A stretch of DNA of 44,112 bases from Aureimonas pseudogalii (GCF_014196835.1 NZ_JACIEK010000022.1:1-44112); one strand, 5' to 3'; shown: positions 33,046 through 42,591, counted from the stretch's first letter. Numbers and translations are program-made. Notes: a model not told the origin generated them from the letters alone.

Positions 33046-33831
33046 TCAGATGAAGCGGCTGAGGAAGGCCCGGGTACGGGGATGGCTGGGGTTGCCGAGG
33101 ACGTCGCTCGGCCGGCCCTCCTCCACGATGTGGCCCCCGTCCATGAACACGACGCGGTCGGCGGCCTCGCGCGCGAAGCCGATCTCGTGGGTGACCACGA
33201 TCATCGTCATGCCCTGCCCCGCGAGATCCTTCATCGTCGACAGCACCTCGCCCACCAGCTCGGGATCGAGCGCGGAGGTCGGCTCGTCGAAGAGCATCAG
33301 GCGCGGCCGGATCGCCAGCGCCCGCGCGATGGCGACGCGCTGCTGCTGACCGCCGGAGAGCTGGGCGGGATAGCTGTCGGCCTTGGCCGAGAGCCCCACC
33401 CGGTCGAGAAGCTGGCGAGCGTGCTCCAGCGCCGCCGCGCGCTTCTCGCCGTGGACGCCGATCGGCGCCTCCACGATGTTCTCGATGGCGGTCATGTGCG
33501 GGTAGAGATTGAACTGCTGGAACACCATGCCGATCTTGCGGCGCTGGAGGGTCGTGGCGCGCTCCGACAGCTTGTCGAGCCGGCCGTTGCGCCAGGCGTA
33601 GCCGATCTGCTCGCCGTCGACCTCGATCGATCCGCGGTCGATCGCCTCGAGATGGTTGATGCAGCGCAGGAAGGTCGACTTGCCCGACCCCGAGGGCCCG
33701 AGGACGACGACCGTCTCGCCGGCGGCGACGTCGAGATCGATGCCGCGCAGCACCTCCAGCCGGTCGAAGGCCTTGTGGACGTTGCGGGCGCGCACGACGG
33801 GCTCGGGTGCGGTGTGGGAAAGAGCGCTCAT
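33046..33831 (-). CDS. Amino acid-type ABC transporter ATP-binding protein
   Basis: A 261-residue ATPase of the GlnQ/HisP type with Walker [11 protein letters not shown]-loop [11 protein letters not shown], signature [15 protein letters not shown], Walker [13 protein letters not shown] and switch histidine in [13 protein letters not shown]. It overlaps the permease gene by four bases and is co-translated with it. The transporter is separate from the one encoded at 27555-30513. Confidence 0.92.
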   Translation of the reverse strand: MSALSHTAPEPVVRARNVHKAFDRLEVLRGIDLDVAAGETVVVLGPSGSGKSTFLRCINHLEAIDRGSIEVDGEQIGYAWRNGRLDKLSERATTLQRRKIGMVFQQFNLYPHMTAIENIVEAPIGVHGEKRAAALEHARQLLDRVGLSAKADSYPAQLSGGQQQRVAIARALAIRPRLMLFDEPTSALDPELVGEVLSTMKDLAGQGMTMIVVTHEIGFAREAADRVVFMDGGHIVEEGRPSDVLGNPSHPRTRAFLSRFI

Positions 33832-34778
33832 CGGCTGGGCTCCGCGCTGGCGAATGTGGGATCCGCCGCGACGGGCGCCGGGGCGGCCGCCGCCGGGGCC
33901 GAGCGCCGCACGCCGCGGGCATAGTAGCGCTCGATGTAGCCCTGGCCGACATTGAGGATCGAGGTGATGAACAGATACCAGATCACCGCCACCATCAGCA
34001 TCGGCACGATCTCGAAGGTCCGGTTGTAGATCGACTGCACGGAATAGAGGAGGTCGGCCATCGCGATCACGCTGACGAGCGAGGTCGCCTTGATCATGCT
34101 GATCAGCTGGTTGCCGGTGGGCGGCACGATGGAGCGCATCGCCTGCGGGATGACGATCCGGCGCAGCGCCCGCGACTTGGTCATGCCGAAGGCGGCGGCG
34201 GTCTCGGCCTGCCCCTTGTCCACCGACAGGAGGCCGCCGCGGATGATCTCGGCCATGTAGGCCGCCTCGTTCAGTGCAAGGCCCACGATCGCCGCGGTGA
34301 TCGGCGTGATGACGTCGTTCGTGTCCCAGCTGCCGAAACTCGGTCCGAACGGAATGCCGATCGAGAGGGTCGGGAAGAGGGTCGAGAGATTGTACCAGAA
34401 GATCAGCTGCACCAGCAGCGGCGTGCCGCGGAAGAACCAGATGAAGAGCCCGGCGAGGCCGGTGGCGAGACGATCGCCCGACAGGCGCATCACCGCCAGA
34501 ACCAGGCCGAGCGCGACGCCGATCAGCATGGCGATCACGGTCAGCCACAGCGTCACGCTGAGGCCCTGCATCACCGTGGGGTCGAAGAACCATTGCGCGA
34601 CCACGGGCCAGCCGAAATTCTCGTTGCGCGCGACGACCCAGAGCGCGTTGGCGGCGATCGCGAGCACGATCGTCCACAGGACGACGCGGTCCAGCGGAAA
34701 CGGGCGATGCGCGCCGGCGACGTCCCGCTCGGCGTCGCCCGGCGCAGGCGCAGGCGCGGGGGCGCGACGGGCGCTCAT
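33828..34778 (-). CDS. Amino acid-type ABC transporter permease (single)
   Basis: A 316-residue permease, longer than the usual ~220 because of an Ala/Pro-rich N-terminal tail and a C-terminal Ala-rich extension. The family segments [19 protein letters not shown] and [19 protein letters not shown] are clear. Only one permease gene is present, so it should act as a homodimer. Both ends overlap the neighbouring genes by four bases. Confidence 0.9.
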   Translation of the reverse strand: MSARRAPAPAPAPGDAERDVAGAHRPFPLDRVVLWTIVLAIAANALWVVARNENFGWPVVAQWFFDPTVMQGLSVTLWLTVIAMLIGVALGLVLAVMRLSGDRLATGLAGLFIWFFRGTPLLVQLIFWYNLSTLFPTLSIGIPFGPSFGSWDTNDVITPITAAIVGLALNEAAYMAEIIRGGLLSVDKGQAETAAAFGMTKSRALRRIVIPQAMRSIVPPTGNQLISMIKATSLVSVIAMADLLYSVQSIYNRTFEIVPMLMVAVIWYLFITSILNVGQGYIERYYARGVRRSAPAAAAPAPVAADPTFASAEPSR

Positions 34779-35665
34779 TTGGGCAGGTCTCCGCCGAGAT
34801 TGATGCCGGGCTCGCGGATCATGTTGTTCTTGAGGCCCCACTTCGTCATGATCGCCGCGTAGGTGCCGTCGGCGATCAGCGCCTTCACGCCGTCGCGCAG
34901 CAGCGGCCCGAGCGGCGAGCCCTTCGGCACCACGGCGCCCTGGTAGATGTCCTCGAAACCGTTGGCCGCGCCGATGCCGGCGAGTTCCAGCTGGCCGTTC
35001 GCCTGCTCGACGAAATAGGTGAGCGGGGCCTGCGAGGAGAAGAAGGCGTCGGAGCGCTTCGAGCGCACCGCCAGGATCGAGGTCGGCTGGTCGGTGAAGG
35101 ACTGGACCTCGACGGCCGCCTTGCCGCCCGCCTCGCAGATCCGGCTCTGCGCCTGGATCACCCGCTCGGCCGAGCCGCCCGCCATCACGGCGATGCGCTG
35201 GCCGCAGGCGGTGTCGAGCGAGACGATGCCCTTCGGATTGCCCTTCTGCACGCCGAAGACCACGAACTCCTGCACCCAGTCGACGAAGTCGTTCGCGTCC
35301 TGGCGCGTCTTGTAGTCGCCGACCGGACCGAAGGCGAACTGGTAGCGGCCGGAATTGACGCCGGCGAGGAGCGCAGGCAGCCCGCCCACCGTCGCATGCT
35401 CGATCTCGACGCCCAGAAGCGCGCCGAGCGCGTCGGTGAGATCGGCGCTGGCGCCGGTCATCTCGGTGCCGGTGACGATCTCGTAGGGCGGGAACGAGCC
35501 GTTGTTGACGGAGATCATGCGCCCGGCCTGCCGGATCTCCTCGGGCAGGCGGGCGCGCAGCTCCTCGTTCACGGCGGGCTTGGGAACGGCTGTGTCCTCG
35601 GCGACGACCTGTCCGGCCCAGAGGACGGACAACAGGGCGGCCGAGGCGGCGAGCTTGCATGTCAT
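34775..35665 (-). CDS. Amino acid-type ABC transporter substrate-binding protein
   Basis: A 296-residue SBP family 3 protein with a Sec signal ([21 protein letters not shown]). The mature region shows [20 protein letters not shown] and DACFF-like substrate-pocket blocks, here read as [14 protein letters not shown]. The start at 35665 follows AAGGAA; a longer reading from 35713 lacks a ribosome site. It is the second gene of the minus-strand operon. Ligand unknown; an N-acyl or carbamoyl amino compound is suggested by the M20 hydrolase. Confidence 0.88.
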   Translation of the reverse strand: MTCKLAASAALLSVLWAGQVVAEDTAVPKPAVNEELRARLPEEIRQAGRMISVNNGSFPPYEIVTGTEMTGASADLTDALGALLGVEIEHATVGGLPALLAGVNSGRYQFAFGPVGDYKTRQDANDFVDWVQEFVVFGVQKGNPKGIVSLDTACGQRIAVMAGGSAERVIQAQSRICEAGGKAAVEVQSFTDQPTSILAVRSKRSDAFFSSQAPLTYFVEQANGQLELAGIGAANGFEDIYQGAVVPKGSPLGPLLRDGVKALIADGTYAAIMTKWGLKNNMIREPGINLGGDLPK

Positions 35666-35745
35666 GCGTGAAGTTCCTTCTGGCAGGGCGGGCGTGGACG
35701 GATCGGTCCGCACGCCGTCTGTGGTGACGAGGGGAAACGTCGGGA

Positions 35746-36729
35746 TCAGGCGGCCTGCGTGCCCGGCGAGGCCATTCGATCACCGAGGGGAAACAGCTCG
35801 GCGACCGACAGGAGGCGAGGCAGGATGCCCTGGGCGTGCAGTTCGGCGGCGAAGTCGGCGATCATCGGCGCGTTGGCAGAGAGGCCGCTGCGGTTCCAGT
35901 TCGCCGGCAGGTCGCGCGACACGCGCGCCAGCTCATCGAGGATCCACGGCGTGGTGTCGGCATATTTGCGGCGCTTGGCGAGCCAGACGCGCTGCGACTC
36001 GTCGACGATCTCGCTCAGTTCGTCGGCGATCCAGGGATGCTCGGCCAGCATCTCGGCCTTCACGCCCAGAAGATGCATGCCCGGAACGTATCCGACCTCG
36101 GCGAAATAGCGCGTCTCGGCGTGCCGGAAATCCGTCACGACCTGGCGGAAGCCGGAATCGCGGGCGAAGAAACCGTCGGGCATGAAGGGCGTGAAGACCG
36201 CGTCGAGTCCGCCTTCGGCGAGAAGCTCCATCATCGGCCGCTCGCCGGGCGCCGCTTCGATGCGGCCGGGGCGTCCGAAGCCGTCGAGCCGATCGACGAC
36301 CGGATGAGCCTCCGTCAGCCGGCCGGCGTACCAGCGGGCATCCTCGACCCCGACGCCCTCGCGGCGAAGTGCCGCCCGCGTCCAGGTGTTGCCGGAATCG
36401 CGCCAGCCGGTGACGCCGATGCGCTTGCCGGCGAGCTCGGCGAGCGAGCGGAGCGCACTGTCGGCGGTGGTGATGACGCAGCGATGGCGAAAGCCGCGCA
36501 TGACGAAGTTGGGCAGGCCGACGACGCTCTCGTCGCCCTCGAAGCGAAGTTGGGCGTAGCGGCTGAACGAGATCTCGGCCGCGTCGAAATCCGGGGTCCG
36601 GCCGAGATGAGAGACCAGCGTTCCCACCCGCTCGACCCGCAGATCCAGACGACTGGACCGCACGTCTCCGAGCGCCAGGGGTGTCAGATAGTCCCAGTCT
36701 CGGACGGCCAGACGAAGGGTGACGGGCAT
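35746..36729 (-). CDS. Substrate-binding-like protein of the Pht5/NMT1 type, without signal peptide
   Basis: A 327-residue protein resembling the group annotated '4,5-dihydroxyphthalate decarboxylase', which has a periplasmic-binding (NMT1/THI5) fold. Typical parts are RLAVRDWDYLTPLALGDV at the N-terminus, FDAAEISFSRYAQLR, FRHRCVI and, later, VGYVPGMHLLGVK. It has no export signal, so it is probably cytosolic, an enzyme or ligand carrier and not a transporter component. As first gene of the operon it lies divergent from the MocR regulator, with a palindromic operator between them. Decarboxylase activity should not be assumed. Confidence 0.75.
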   Translation of the reverse strand: MPVTLRLAVRDWDYLTPLALGDVRSSRLDLRVERVGTLVSHLGRTPDFDAAEISFSRYAQLRFEGDESVVGLPNFVMRGFRHRCVITTADSALRSLAELAGKRIGVTGWRDSGNTWTRAALRREGVGVEDARWYAGRLTEAHPVVDRLDGFGRPGRIEAAPGERPMMELLAEGGLDAVFTPFMPDGFFARDSGFRQVVTDFRHAETRYFAEVGYVPGMHLLGVKAEMLAEHPWIADELSEIVDESQRVWLAKRRKYADTTPWILDELARVSRDLPANWNRSGLSANAPMIADFAAELHAQGILPRLLSVAELFPLGDRMASPGTQAA

Positions 36730-36756
36730 GGTCGGCTCGCTTCGGGTTTGATCTTG

Positions 36757-36779
36757 ATCCGAACGCTAAATGTTCGGAT
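36757..36779. promoter_or_regulatory. Inverted-repeat operator in the divergent MocR promoter
   Basis: The perfect 8-bp inverted repeat ATCCGAAC-N7-GTTCGGAT lies 28 bases upstream of the Pht5-like gene's ATG and 52 upstream of the MocR gene. A related half-site, CTGAACATTAAT, appears again near 36806-36817. MocR-type regulators commonly bind repeated half-sites in such shared promoters. Confidence 0.65.
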
Positions 36780-36830
36780 AATTGCGATCAATTCGAATTT
36801 AGTACCTGAACATTAATATGAGACAGGCTG

Positions 36831-38156
36831 ATGAGCGAAGTCGCATCTGCTTCCTGGTTTGCCGAAAAGATCGGCAATCGAACCACGAAGGGGATCGCCC
36901 AGGAGACCCGCTCGCTCATTCGCGTCGGGGCGCTTCCGATCGGCACCAAGCTGCCGGCCATCCGCGACCTCGCCTTCGTGCTGGGCGTCAGTCCGGCCAC
37001 GATCTCGCAGGCGTGGAGCGATCTGCGTCGCCAGAAGATCATCGCCGGGCGGGGGCGCAACGGCACCTTCGTCAGCGGCGACAGCTTCGTCGCCCGGCCG
37101 GAACGGCTGGCGAGCGCCGGCCATTACGGCCACGGCGTTCTCGATCTGTCGGTCGCCAGCCCCGACGTCGCCCTGCTTCCCCCACTCGGCCAGGCGCTCG
37201 AGCACGGCGCCCGGGCGCAGAACCTCAACAGCTACGAGCGCAGCCGCATCCTGCCCGAACTGGAGGACGCCGTTCGTCGAACCTGGCCCTACGATCCCGG
37301 CGCCTTCCTCGTCACCAACGGCGGCTACAACGCCGTCTACACGCTGCTGCATGCGCTGGTGAGACCGGGATCGAGCGTGGCGATCGAAGACCCGACGGCG
37401 ATGCGCCTTCTCGACATTCTCGAAGACCTCGGCGTCGACATCCTGCCGGTCGACTGCGACGCGGACGGGCCGGTTCCCGCGTCTCTCGCCAAGGCCCTCG
37501 TGCACAAGCCCGCCGCCTTCCTGTTCCAGCCCCGCCTCCATTCCGTCACCGGGCGGACCGTCGGCGAGGCGAGGCTGGCGGCGCTGGCCGACGTTCTGGA
37601 GGGCAGCGCCGCGCTGATCATCGAGGACGACGGCCTCGGCGACGTCTCGGGCTCTGTGCGGCGCACGCTCGGAGCCCGGTTTCCCGATCGCGTGATCCAC
37701 ATCCTGTCCTACTCGAAGACGCTCGGCCCCGATCTCCGGCTCGCGGTCCTGTCGAGTTCGGCTTCGATCGTCGAGCAGATCCAGTCCTACCGCTCGTTCA
37801 GCTCGGGCTGGACGAGCCGGCTGCTGCAGGGCGCCGTCGCGTGGCTGCTGCGCGACGGCGAGACGCAGACGCTCATTGAGCGTGCGAGGATCATCTACGG
37901 CGAGCGCCGCGACGCTCTCGTGTCCGGTCTCGGGCGAAACGGCATCCGGGTCGAGCCCGGTGACGGACTGTGCGCCTGGGTTCCCGTCGTGTCCGAGTCC
38001 TTCGCCCTCGTCACCTTGGCGGCCCGCGGCATCGCGGTCCATCCGGGATCGAAGTTCTCGGTCAGGCCGATGCCTTTCGTTCGCGCCTCGACCGCATGCC
38101 TCACCGGCCGGCAGGTCGAAGTGATCGAGGCGCTGACGGTGGCCGGAAAGCGATGA
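36831..38156 (+). CDS. MocR-type regulator (GntR winged helix fused to aminotransferase domain)
   Basis: A 441-residue regulator. The N-terminal winged helix (about 18-85) has ATISQAWSDLRRQKI after the first HTH helix, and the remaining ~340 residues form a class-I aminotransferase-like domain with the PLP-binding Lys K296 in SYSKTLGPDLRLA. MocR proteins use PLP and an amino substrate as effector and regulate nearby transport or amino-compound genes. Here it is divergent from the Pht5-like/ABC/M20 operon, which is its probable target. Start 36831 is the first ATG after the operator region. Confidence 0.92.
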   Translation: MSEVASASWFAEKIGNRTTKGIAQETRSLIRVGALPIGTKLPAIRDLAFVLGVSPATISQAWSDLRRQKIIAGRGRNGTFVSGDSFVARPERLASAGHYGHGVLDLSVASPDVALLPPLGQALEHGARAQNLNSYERSRILPELEDAVRRTWPYDPGAFLVTNGGYNAVYTLLHALVRPGSSVAIEDPTAMRLLDILEDLGVDILPVDCDADGPVPASLAKALVHKPAAFLFQPRLHSVTGRTVGEARLAALADVLEGSAALIIEDDGLGDVSGSVRRTLGARFPDRVIHILSYSKTLGPDLRLAVLSSSASIVEQIQSYRSFSSGWTSRLLQGAVAWLLRDGETQTLIERARIIYGERRDALVSGLGRNGIRVEPGDGLCAWVPVVSESFALVTLAARGIAVHPGSKFSVRPMPFVRASTACLTGRQVEVIEALTVAGKR

Positions 38157-38850
38157 TCCGGAATACGGCTTCGAGCCCGCGCTCGCATGCAAGCCGCCGA
38201 TCGCCCGTCGGTCGTCTCGGGCATCAATGGCGTCTCCGCGACGCAGTCCATCTTCGACGACTGGCCCGCCGCCCAGACCGGGGCGCTGAGCTTTCGGACG
38301 CTCGGACTCTCGGGCGACCGGCCTCCACCCCGATATCAAGGCCGCGACGCTGGCGGGTTTTGCGGATGCCAGGTTCGGGGCGACCGACCGCCTGAACCCT
38401 GTCCGGGGACTCGGGCCCCGTATGGATCCGCGGCTTTCGCACCCCCGCGGTCGGGCTCGAGGCGGTTGTTAGGGAACCCTATCTGCCGTTGCTGACCGGT
38501 CGCCGCGAGCCGCCCTTCTCGCCGCAACGAGGCGATCGCTTCGTTTGAGCCGGGTCCGTGTCCGTCGGGATGACCGAGGGCCGGTTGTGCGGGGAGCGGT
38601 TCGAAGGACGAAGAGCAGTCGCCGGCTTGATCAACGCCATCCTTCCCGCCCATCCACCTTGCAGACCGGGAACCGCGCGGCGGACCGGGCGCGAAAAGAA
38701 AGATCAAGCTGCACCAGTCCTTCTGATGCGGGCGCTTCTGGCGACGTTCTCGATAAGTTTTACCTGCGTTTCGACGATCGGCTCGCCATCCGCGAGTTGC
38801 CGCCGGAAGCCATCGCTTCCCGGCTTTGTCGACAGCGAAGGGAGTGGACC
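38157..38850. other. Gene-free region before the PhnA-like gene
   Basis: I see no gene with convincing codon use or homology in this ~690-base stretch; readable frames are Arg/Pro-rich and look spurious. It must hold the promoter of the downstream membrane protein, which is preceded by AAGGGAG just before its ATG. No EcfG-type GGAAC-N16/17-GTT motif was seen at a suitable position. Confidence 0.4.
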
Positions 38851-39744
38851 ATGTCTGCAATTCGGCCGGATGTCGGGTACGGAGCGGGAACCCTGGAAGC
38901 GCAAGGTGCGGTGCTGGCCAACAAGGTCTCGTGGGGCGCCATTCTCGCCGGCGTGACGATCGCGCTGGCGAGTCAGGTGACCCTCGTGCTCGTCGGAGCC
39001 GGGATCGGTGCGGCGGCGCTGGACGTCGGCGCGACCGCCGCGAGCGATGGTGGTTCGTCGTCGCTTCCCTTGGGTGCGGCCGCCTGGTCCTTCGGCTCCG
39101 TCCTGGTCTCCACCTTCCTCGGCGCCTTCGTCGCGGCGCGAATGTCCGGGCGGACGGCACCCGCCTCGGCTGGCCTGCATGGCTTGACCACTTGGGCGGC
39201 GACGACGCTTCTCGTCCTCTATCTGCTGACCACCTCCGTCGGCTCGATCCTCGGCGGCGCCTTCAGCGGGATCACCTCGCTGGTCGGCGGGGTGGGCCGC
39301 ACGGTGGCGCAGACGGCCGCACCCGCGCTCGCGGATGCCAACCCGCTCGACGCCATCGAAGCCCAGGTGCGTTCGACGGGAAGCGATCCCGAAGCCCTCC
39401 AGGCGAATGCCGTGAACGCGATCCGCTCCTACCTGACGGGCGGCGGGGTGGATGCCAGCCAACAGGCCGCGCAGGCGCTCGCCCAAGCCCGCAACATCCC
39501 CGTCGATCAGGCGACGCAGCAGGTGACGCAGATCGAGCAGCAGTACCGCGCTGCCGTCGAAACGGCGAAGCGGACGGCGACCGAAGCGGCTGCGGCGACG
39601 GCCAGCGTCGTCTCGAAGGCCGCGCTGCTGGCGGCGGCCGCGCTCGTGCTCGGTGCGATCGTCGGATGGCTCGGCGGCCGATCCGGCCGGGTGACCACCA
39701 CCACGGACTCGCGCCTCTCCGCGGGGACTCCCGGTCGCCTCTGA
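38851..39744 (+). CDS. 'PhnA-like' integral membrane protein
   Basis: A 297-residue membrane protein resembling rhizobial proteins annotated 'PhnA-like', although unrelated in chemistry to phosphonoacetate hydrolase. It starts with a short hydrophilic leader and then a SWGAILAGVTIALASQVTL helix, which is a recognisable opening of this family. Two more hydrophobic segments follow, then a Gln/Ala-rich, probably amphipathic periplasmic or cytoplasmic region (about 155-245), and a final transmembrane helix near 255-278 with GGRSGR at its end. Function unknown; such genes often accompany stress genes. Confidence 0.75.
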   Translation: MSAIRPDVGYGAGTLEAQGAVLANKVSWGAILAGVTIALASQVTLVLVGAGIGAAALDVGATAASDGGSSSLPLGAAAWSFGSVLVSTFLGAFVAARMSGRTAPASAGLHGLTTWAATTLLVLYLLTTSVGSILGGAFSGITSLVGGVGRTVAQTAAPALADANPLDAIEAQVRSTGSDPEALQANAVNAIRSYLTGGGVDASQQAAQALAQARNIPVDQATQQVTQIEQQYRAAVETAKRTATEAAAATASVVSKAALLAAAALVLGAIVGWLGGRSGRVTTTTDSRLSAGTPGRL

Positions 39745-39770
39745 CGCGCTCGATCGCCTCCGACGCCTTC

Positions 39771-39795
39771 GGCGGTCCAGCGCGGCTGGACCGCC
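39771..39795 (+). terminator. Terminator hairpin after the PhnA-like gene
   Basis: GGCGGTCCAG and CTGGACCGCC form a perfect 10-bp stem with loop CGCGG, starting 26 bases after the stop, followed by a pyrimidine-rich TATCCCCTTT. It separates this gene from the RMF-like gene at 39824. Confidence 0.75.
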
Positions 39796-39823
39796 TATCC
39801 CCTTTACAGATGAAGACACGCCG

Positions 39824-40036
39824 ATGACCACCATGACGTCGCCCGAGCGCGCGGGCATCCTGCAGGCCGGAGCATCCGCGGCCAGAGACGGAACGCCCCG
39901 CAGCCACAACCCCCATCCGGTCGAGAGCGAGGACTGGCTCAACTGGATGGACGGGTTCGACCAGCAGACCGTCTGGCTGGAGCATGGGCGGGGACCCTAC
40001 GAACCCCAGGCCCATCACCTCCAGGAGGGTCGATGA
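39824..40036 (+). CDS. Small RMF-like protein
   Basis: A 70-residue protein with a pattern resembling ribosome modulation factor and CrpP: an N-terminal helix (PERAGILQAGASAARDG), then NPHPVESEDWLNWMDGFDQ, comparable with the G-x-x-A-x-x-x-x-x-NPxP...W..Gf layout of RMF-type proteins. RMF dimerises 70S ribosomes in stationary phase, but this similarity is too short for certainty. The stop overlaps the start of the HTH gene (ATGA), so they are co-expressed. Confidence 0.55.
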   Translation: MTTMTSPERAGILQAGASAARDGTPRSHNPHPVESEDWLNWMDGFDQQTVWLEHGRGPYEPQAHHLQEGR

Positions 40037-40347
40037 TCGACGCTCCCACCTGCCGGGCCGCCCGCGCCTTTCTCAACTGGACCGCCCGCAACCTCGCCGC
40101 CAAGTCCGGCGTGCCGATGTCGAAGATCTTCGATCTCGAACGCAACCGGCCGATCGACGAGCCGGACCGGATCGCTCTCGAGGCGGCATTTCGGACCCAT
40201 GGCGTCGTCATCGACGACGACGGAACGCGCGCGACGGGCGTTCGGACGGTCACGACGGGCGGAACCCGGCACCACGCGCTCCTCGTTCGACACGCCGTCG
40301 AGCCGGCGCTCTTGCCCGGCCGGCCGGACAACGCACCTTCTCCCTGA
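40033..40347 (+). CDS. XRE-type helix-turn-helix protein
   Basis: A 104-residue protein beginning with a Cro/C1-type HTH (RAFLNWTARNLAAKSGVPMSK, then ALEAAFRTHGVVIDDDG), typical of small alphaproteobacterial regulators of about 75-100 residues. The C-terminal 45 residues look disordered. Overlaps the RMF-like gene by four bases and precedes the PAS-LuxR gene by 55 bases. It probably autoregulates or modulates the same stress-type set. Confidence 0.75.
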   Translation: MIDAPTCRAARAFLNWTARNLAAKSGVPMSKIFDLERNRPIDEPDRIALEAAFRTHGVVIDDDGTRATGVRTVTTGGTRHHALLVRHAVEPALLPGRPDNAPSP

Positions 40348-40402
40348 CGCCGGGCGGCTGCCGGATCGGACCGAGCCGCCCGAGACCGCAACGGAGCCCT
40401 TC

Positions 40403-41908
40403 ATGGTCGAGACCCTCACCGGACAAAAGGTGGAGCGCCAGCAGCTGCAGCACATCATCGGCGGACTGACCGAGGGCGTCATCCTGATCGATCCCGACCA
40501 GACGATCGCCTGGGCCAACGATGCGGCGTTGCGGATGCACGGGGCCGTCGAGATCGGCGACCTCGGCCGCGACGTCGACGAGTACCGCCACCGCTACCAG
40601 CTTCGCTATCGGAACAACCACCCGCTGGACCAGGGTGCCTATCCCGCCGATCGCGTCGTCGCCGGCGAGATGTTCACCGACGTCGTGGTCGAGGTCGCCC
40701 GCTTCGGAAGCGCCGAACCCGAATGGGTTCACCGGGTCCGCAGCCTCGTCCTCGTGGATGCCGACGGCAACCCCGACTGTCTCGTTCTCATCGTCACCGA
40801 CGCCACCGACGAGATGCAGGCCATCGAACGCTTCGAGCGGGCCTTCAACGCCAACCCGGCGCCCGCCCTGATCTGCCGCATCTCCGATCTTCGCTTCATC
40901 CGCGTGAACCAGGGCTTCATGGACATGACGGGCTACGCCCGGGAGACCGTCGTCGGACGCTCCGTCTACGATCTCGACGTGATGGCGGGCGCCGACAAGC
41001 GCGAGATCGGCAAGGAGCGCCTCGCGGCCTGGGCGACCGTGCCGCAGATGGAGGCCAGCCTGCCGCTTCCGGGCGGCGAGACCAAGCTCGTCATCGTCGC
41101 CGGGCAGCCGATCGAGATGGGCGACGAGCGCTGCATGCTCTTCACCTTTGCCGACCTCGAACCGCGGCGGAAGGCCGAGAGCGCCCTGCGCAACAGCGAG
41201 GAGAAGTTCGCCAAGACCTTCCGCCTCGCGCCCGTCCCGATGAAGGTCTGCACCCTCGACGGGTTCCGCATCCTCGACGTCAACGAGGCGTTCCTGAAGG
41301 AAACCGGCTGGTCGATCGAGGAGGTCGTCGGGCGGAGCGCGGCGGAGATCGAGCTGTGGGACACGGACGCGACGCGCCGGCGCCAGGAGCGCGAGCTCGT
41401 CGAGACCGGGGGCTTTCGCGGCCACGAGGCCAAGCTGAAGAAGAAGGACGGCTCGATCGCCGACTGCCTCGTCTCGGCCGAGACGATCAAGATCGGCGGC
41501 GAGGTCTGCGTCCTCGACGTGTTCCAGGACATCACCGTGCGCAAGACCTCGGAACTGGAGCTCGTGAAGGCCATCGAGGAGGCGCTGAGCGACACCTCGT
41601 GGCTGAGCCGCAGCGTCATGGAGAAGCTCGCCAACATGCGCTCGCCGCAACCCGACGGCACGCGGAAGGCCAGCGGCGTCGATCTGACCGACAAGGAACG
41701 TCAGGTCCTCGGCTTCATTTCGCAGGGGCTCGACGACGGCGAGATCGCGGGCCTTCTCTTCCTGTCGCGCAACACGGTGCGCAATCACGTCCAGAGGATC
41801 TACGCCAAGATCGACGTGCACCGGCGAAGCGAGGCGATCGTCTGGGCGCGCGAGCGCGGCATCGTCGGTTCGCAGACGCAGCAGGAACGCCGTCCGAGGA
41901 CGAGGTGA
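40403..41908 (+). CDS. Triple-PAS LuxR-type response regulator
   Basis: A 501-residue cytosolic sensor-regulator. Three PAS domains can be delimited at roughly 8-130 (GGLTEGVILIDPDQTIAWAN), 138-255 (ALICRISDLRFIRVNQGFMDM) and 265-395 (KVCTLDGFRILDVNEAFLKE), with the last ending in a PAC segment. The C-terminal LuxR/GerE HTH (about 430-492) starts DLTDKERQVLGFISQGLDDGE and contains SRNTVRNHVQRIYAKIDV. There is no phosphoacceptor or kinase domain, so the input should be direct ligand or redox sensing. Start 40403 is the first ATG that gives a clean PAS N-terminus. Confidence 0.88.
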   Translation: MVETLTGQKVERQQLQHIIGGLTEGVILIDPDQTIAWANDAALRMHGAVEIGDLGRDVDEYRHRYQLRYRNNHPLDQGAYPADRVVAGEMFTDVVVEVARFGSAEPEWVHRVRSLVLVDADGNPDCLVLIVTDATDEMQAIERFERAFNANPAPALICRISDLRFIRVNQGFMDMTGYARETVVGRSVYDLDVMAGADKREIGKERLAAWATVPQMEASLPLPGGETKLVIVAGQPIEMGDERCMLFTFADLEPRRKAESALRNSEEKFAKTFRLAPVPMKVCTLDGFRILDVNEAFLKETGWSIEEVVGRSAAEIELWDTDATRRRQERELVETGGFRGHEAKLKKKDGSIADCLVSAETIKIGGEVCVLDVFQDITVRKTSELELVKAIEEALSDTSWLSRSVMEKLANMRSPQPDGTRKASGVDLTDKERQVLGFISQGLDDGEIAGLLFLSRNTVRNHVQRIYAKIDVHRRSEAIVWARERGIVGSQTQQERRPRTR

Positions 41909-42011
41909 GGATCGCCGGGTGGATGGCAAATAGAAGGATCTGCCTCATCCCGACTGATGCAATCGCCACTATGGTCGCGAGGGAGAAGCCTTATCTCTTT
42001 CCGGAGGCAGT

Positions 42012-42034
42012 CCTTCGGCCCTTGGAGCCGAAGG
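42012..42034 (+). repeat. Inverted repeat in the leader of csbD
   Basis: CCTTCGGC and GCCGAAGG form a perfect 8-bp stem with a seven-base loop, ending 28 bases before the csbD ATG. No T-run follows; it could be an mRNA-stabilising or attenuating structure or a weak terminator of the PAS-LuxR gene. Confidence 0.5.
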
Positions 42035-42062
42035 GGTACGGCCCCAACGCAGGGAGATCGAG

Positions 42063-42242
42063 ATGGACAAGGATCGCATCGAAGGCGCCAAGAAGCAGGT
42101 CGTCGGCTCCGTCAAGGAAGCGCTCGGCAAGGTGACGGGCAACGACCGGGTCGAAGCCGAGGGTATGGCCGAGAAGACCGAGGGCAAAGTGCAGGGCAAG
42201 GTCGGCGAAGGCAAGGACAAGGTCCGGGACGCGCTGAAGTAG
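42063..42242 (+). CDS. CsbD-family stress protein
   Basis: A 59-residue, very hydrophilic helical protein beginning MDKDRIEGAKKQVVGSVKEA, the textbook opening of CsbD proteins, with the repeated K-x-E-G-K-x-Q pattern (KTEGKVQGKVGEGKDK). CsbD members are general-stress proteins of unknown molecular function. The ATG is preceded by GGGAGATCG; length matches the family. A hairpin lies in its leader. Confidence 0.88.
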   Translation: MDKDRIEGAKKQVVGSVKEALGKVTGNDRVEAEGMAEKTEGKVQGKVGEGKDKVRDALK

Positions 42243-42372
42243 ACGCCGGGGAACCGGCACCGTCGGCAGCCTTGTGGGCAGTGCCGCGGCAACGGGCGGA
42301 CCAGCCGCGTGCCCCCGGGCGATCCCAAAGCCCGGAGGTCCGCCTTCGCAACACCTCGATGCAGGCCATGAC

Positions 42373-42591
42373 ATGCTGAACCTCTTCCGCAAGACCGGCG
42401 ACCTCGTCCCGATCTGCGCCGTTCCCGACGGCGGGGCGCTTCCCGCGTTCATGCACGGGGAGACCTGGAAGTTCGTCGGCAAGGTGGCCGACATCGGCGA
42501 CCAGCTTCTGGAGGCCGATCGATCGACCTTCCGGGCGGTTCTGCGCGAGACCGGATACTACCTCTACGTCCCGATGGATCCCGTCGGCTGA
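42373..42591 (+). CDS. Small hypothetical protein
   Basis: A 72-residue protein (MLNLFRKTGDLVPICAVPDG..., ending YYLYVPMDPVG). No family recognised. Codon use and the absence of Arg runs suggest a real gene, and it sits between two stress-type small genes. There is no strong ribosome-binding site in view. Confidence 0.5.
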   Translation: MLNLFRKTGDLVPICAVPDGGALPAFMHGETWKFVGKVADIGDQLLEADRSTFRAVLRETGYYLYVPMDPVG

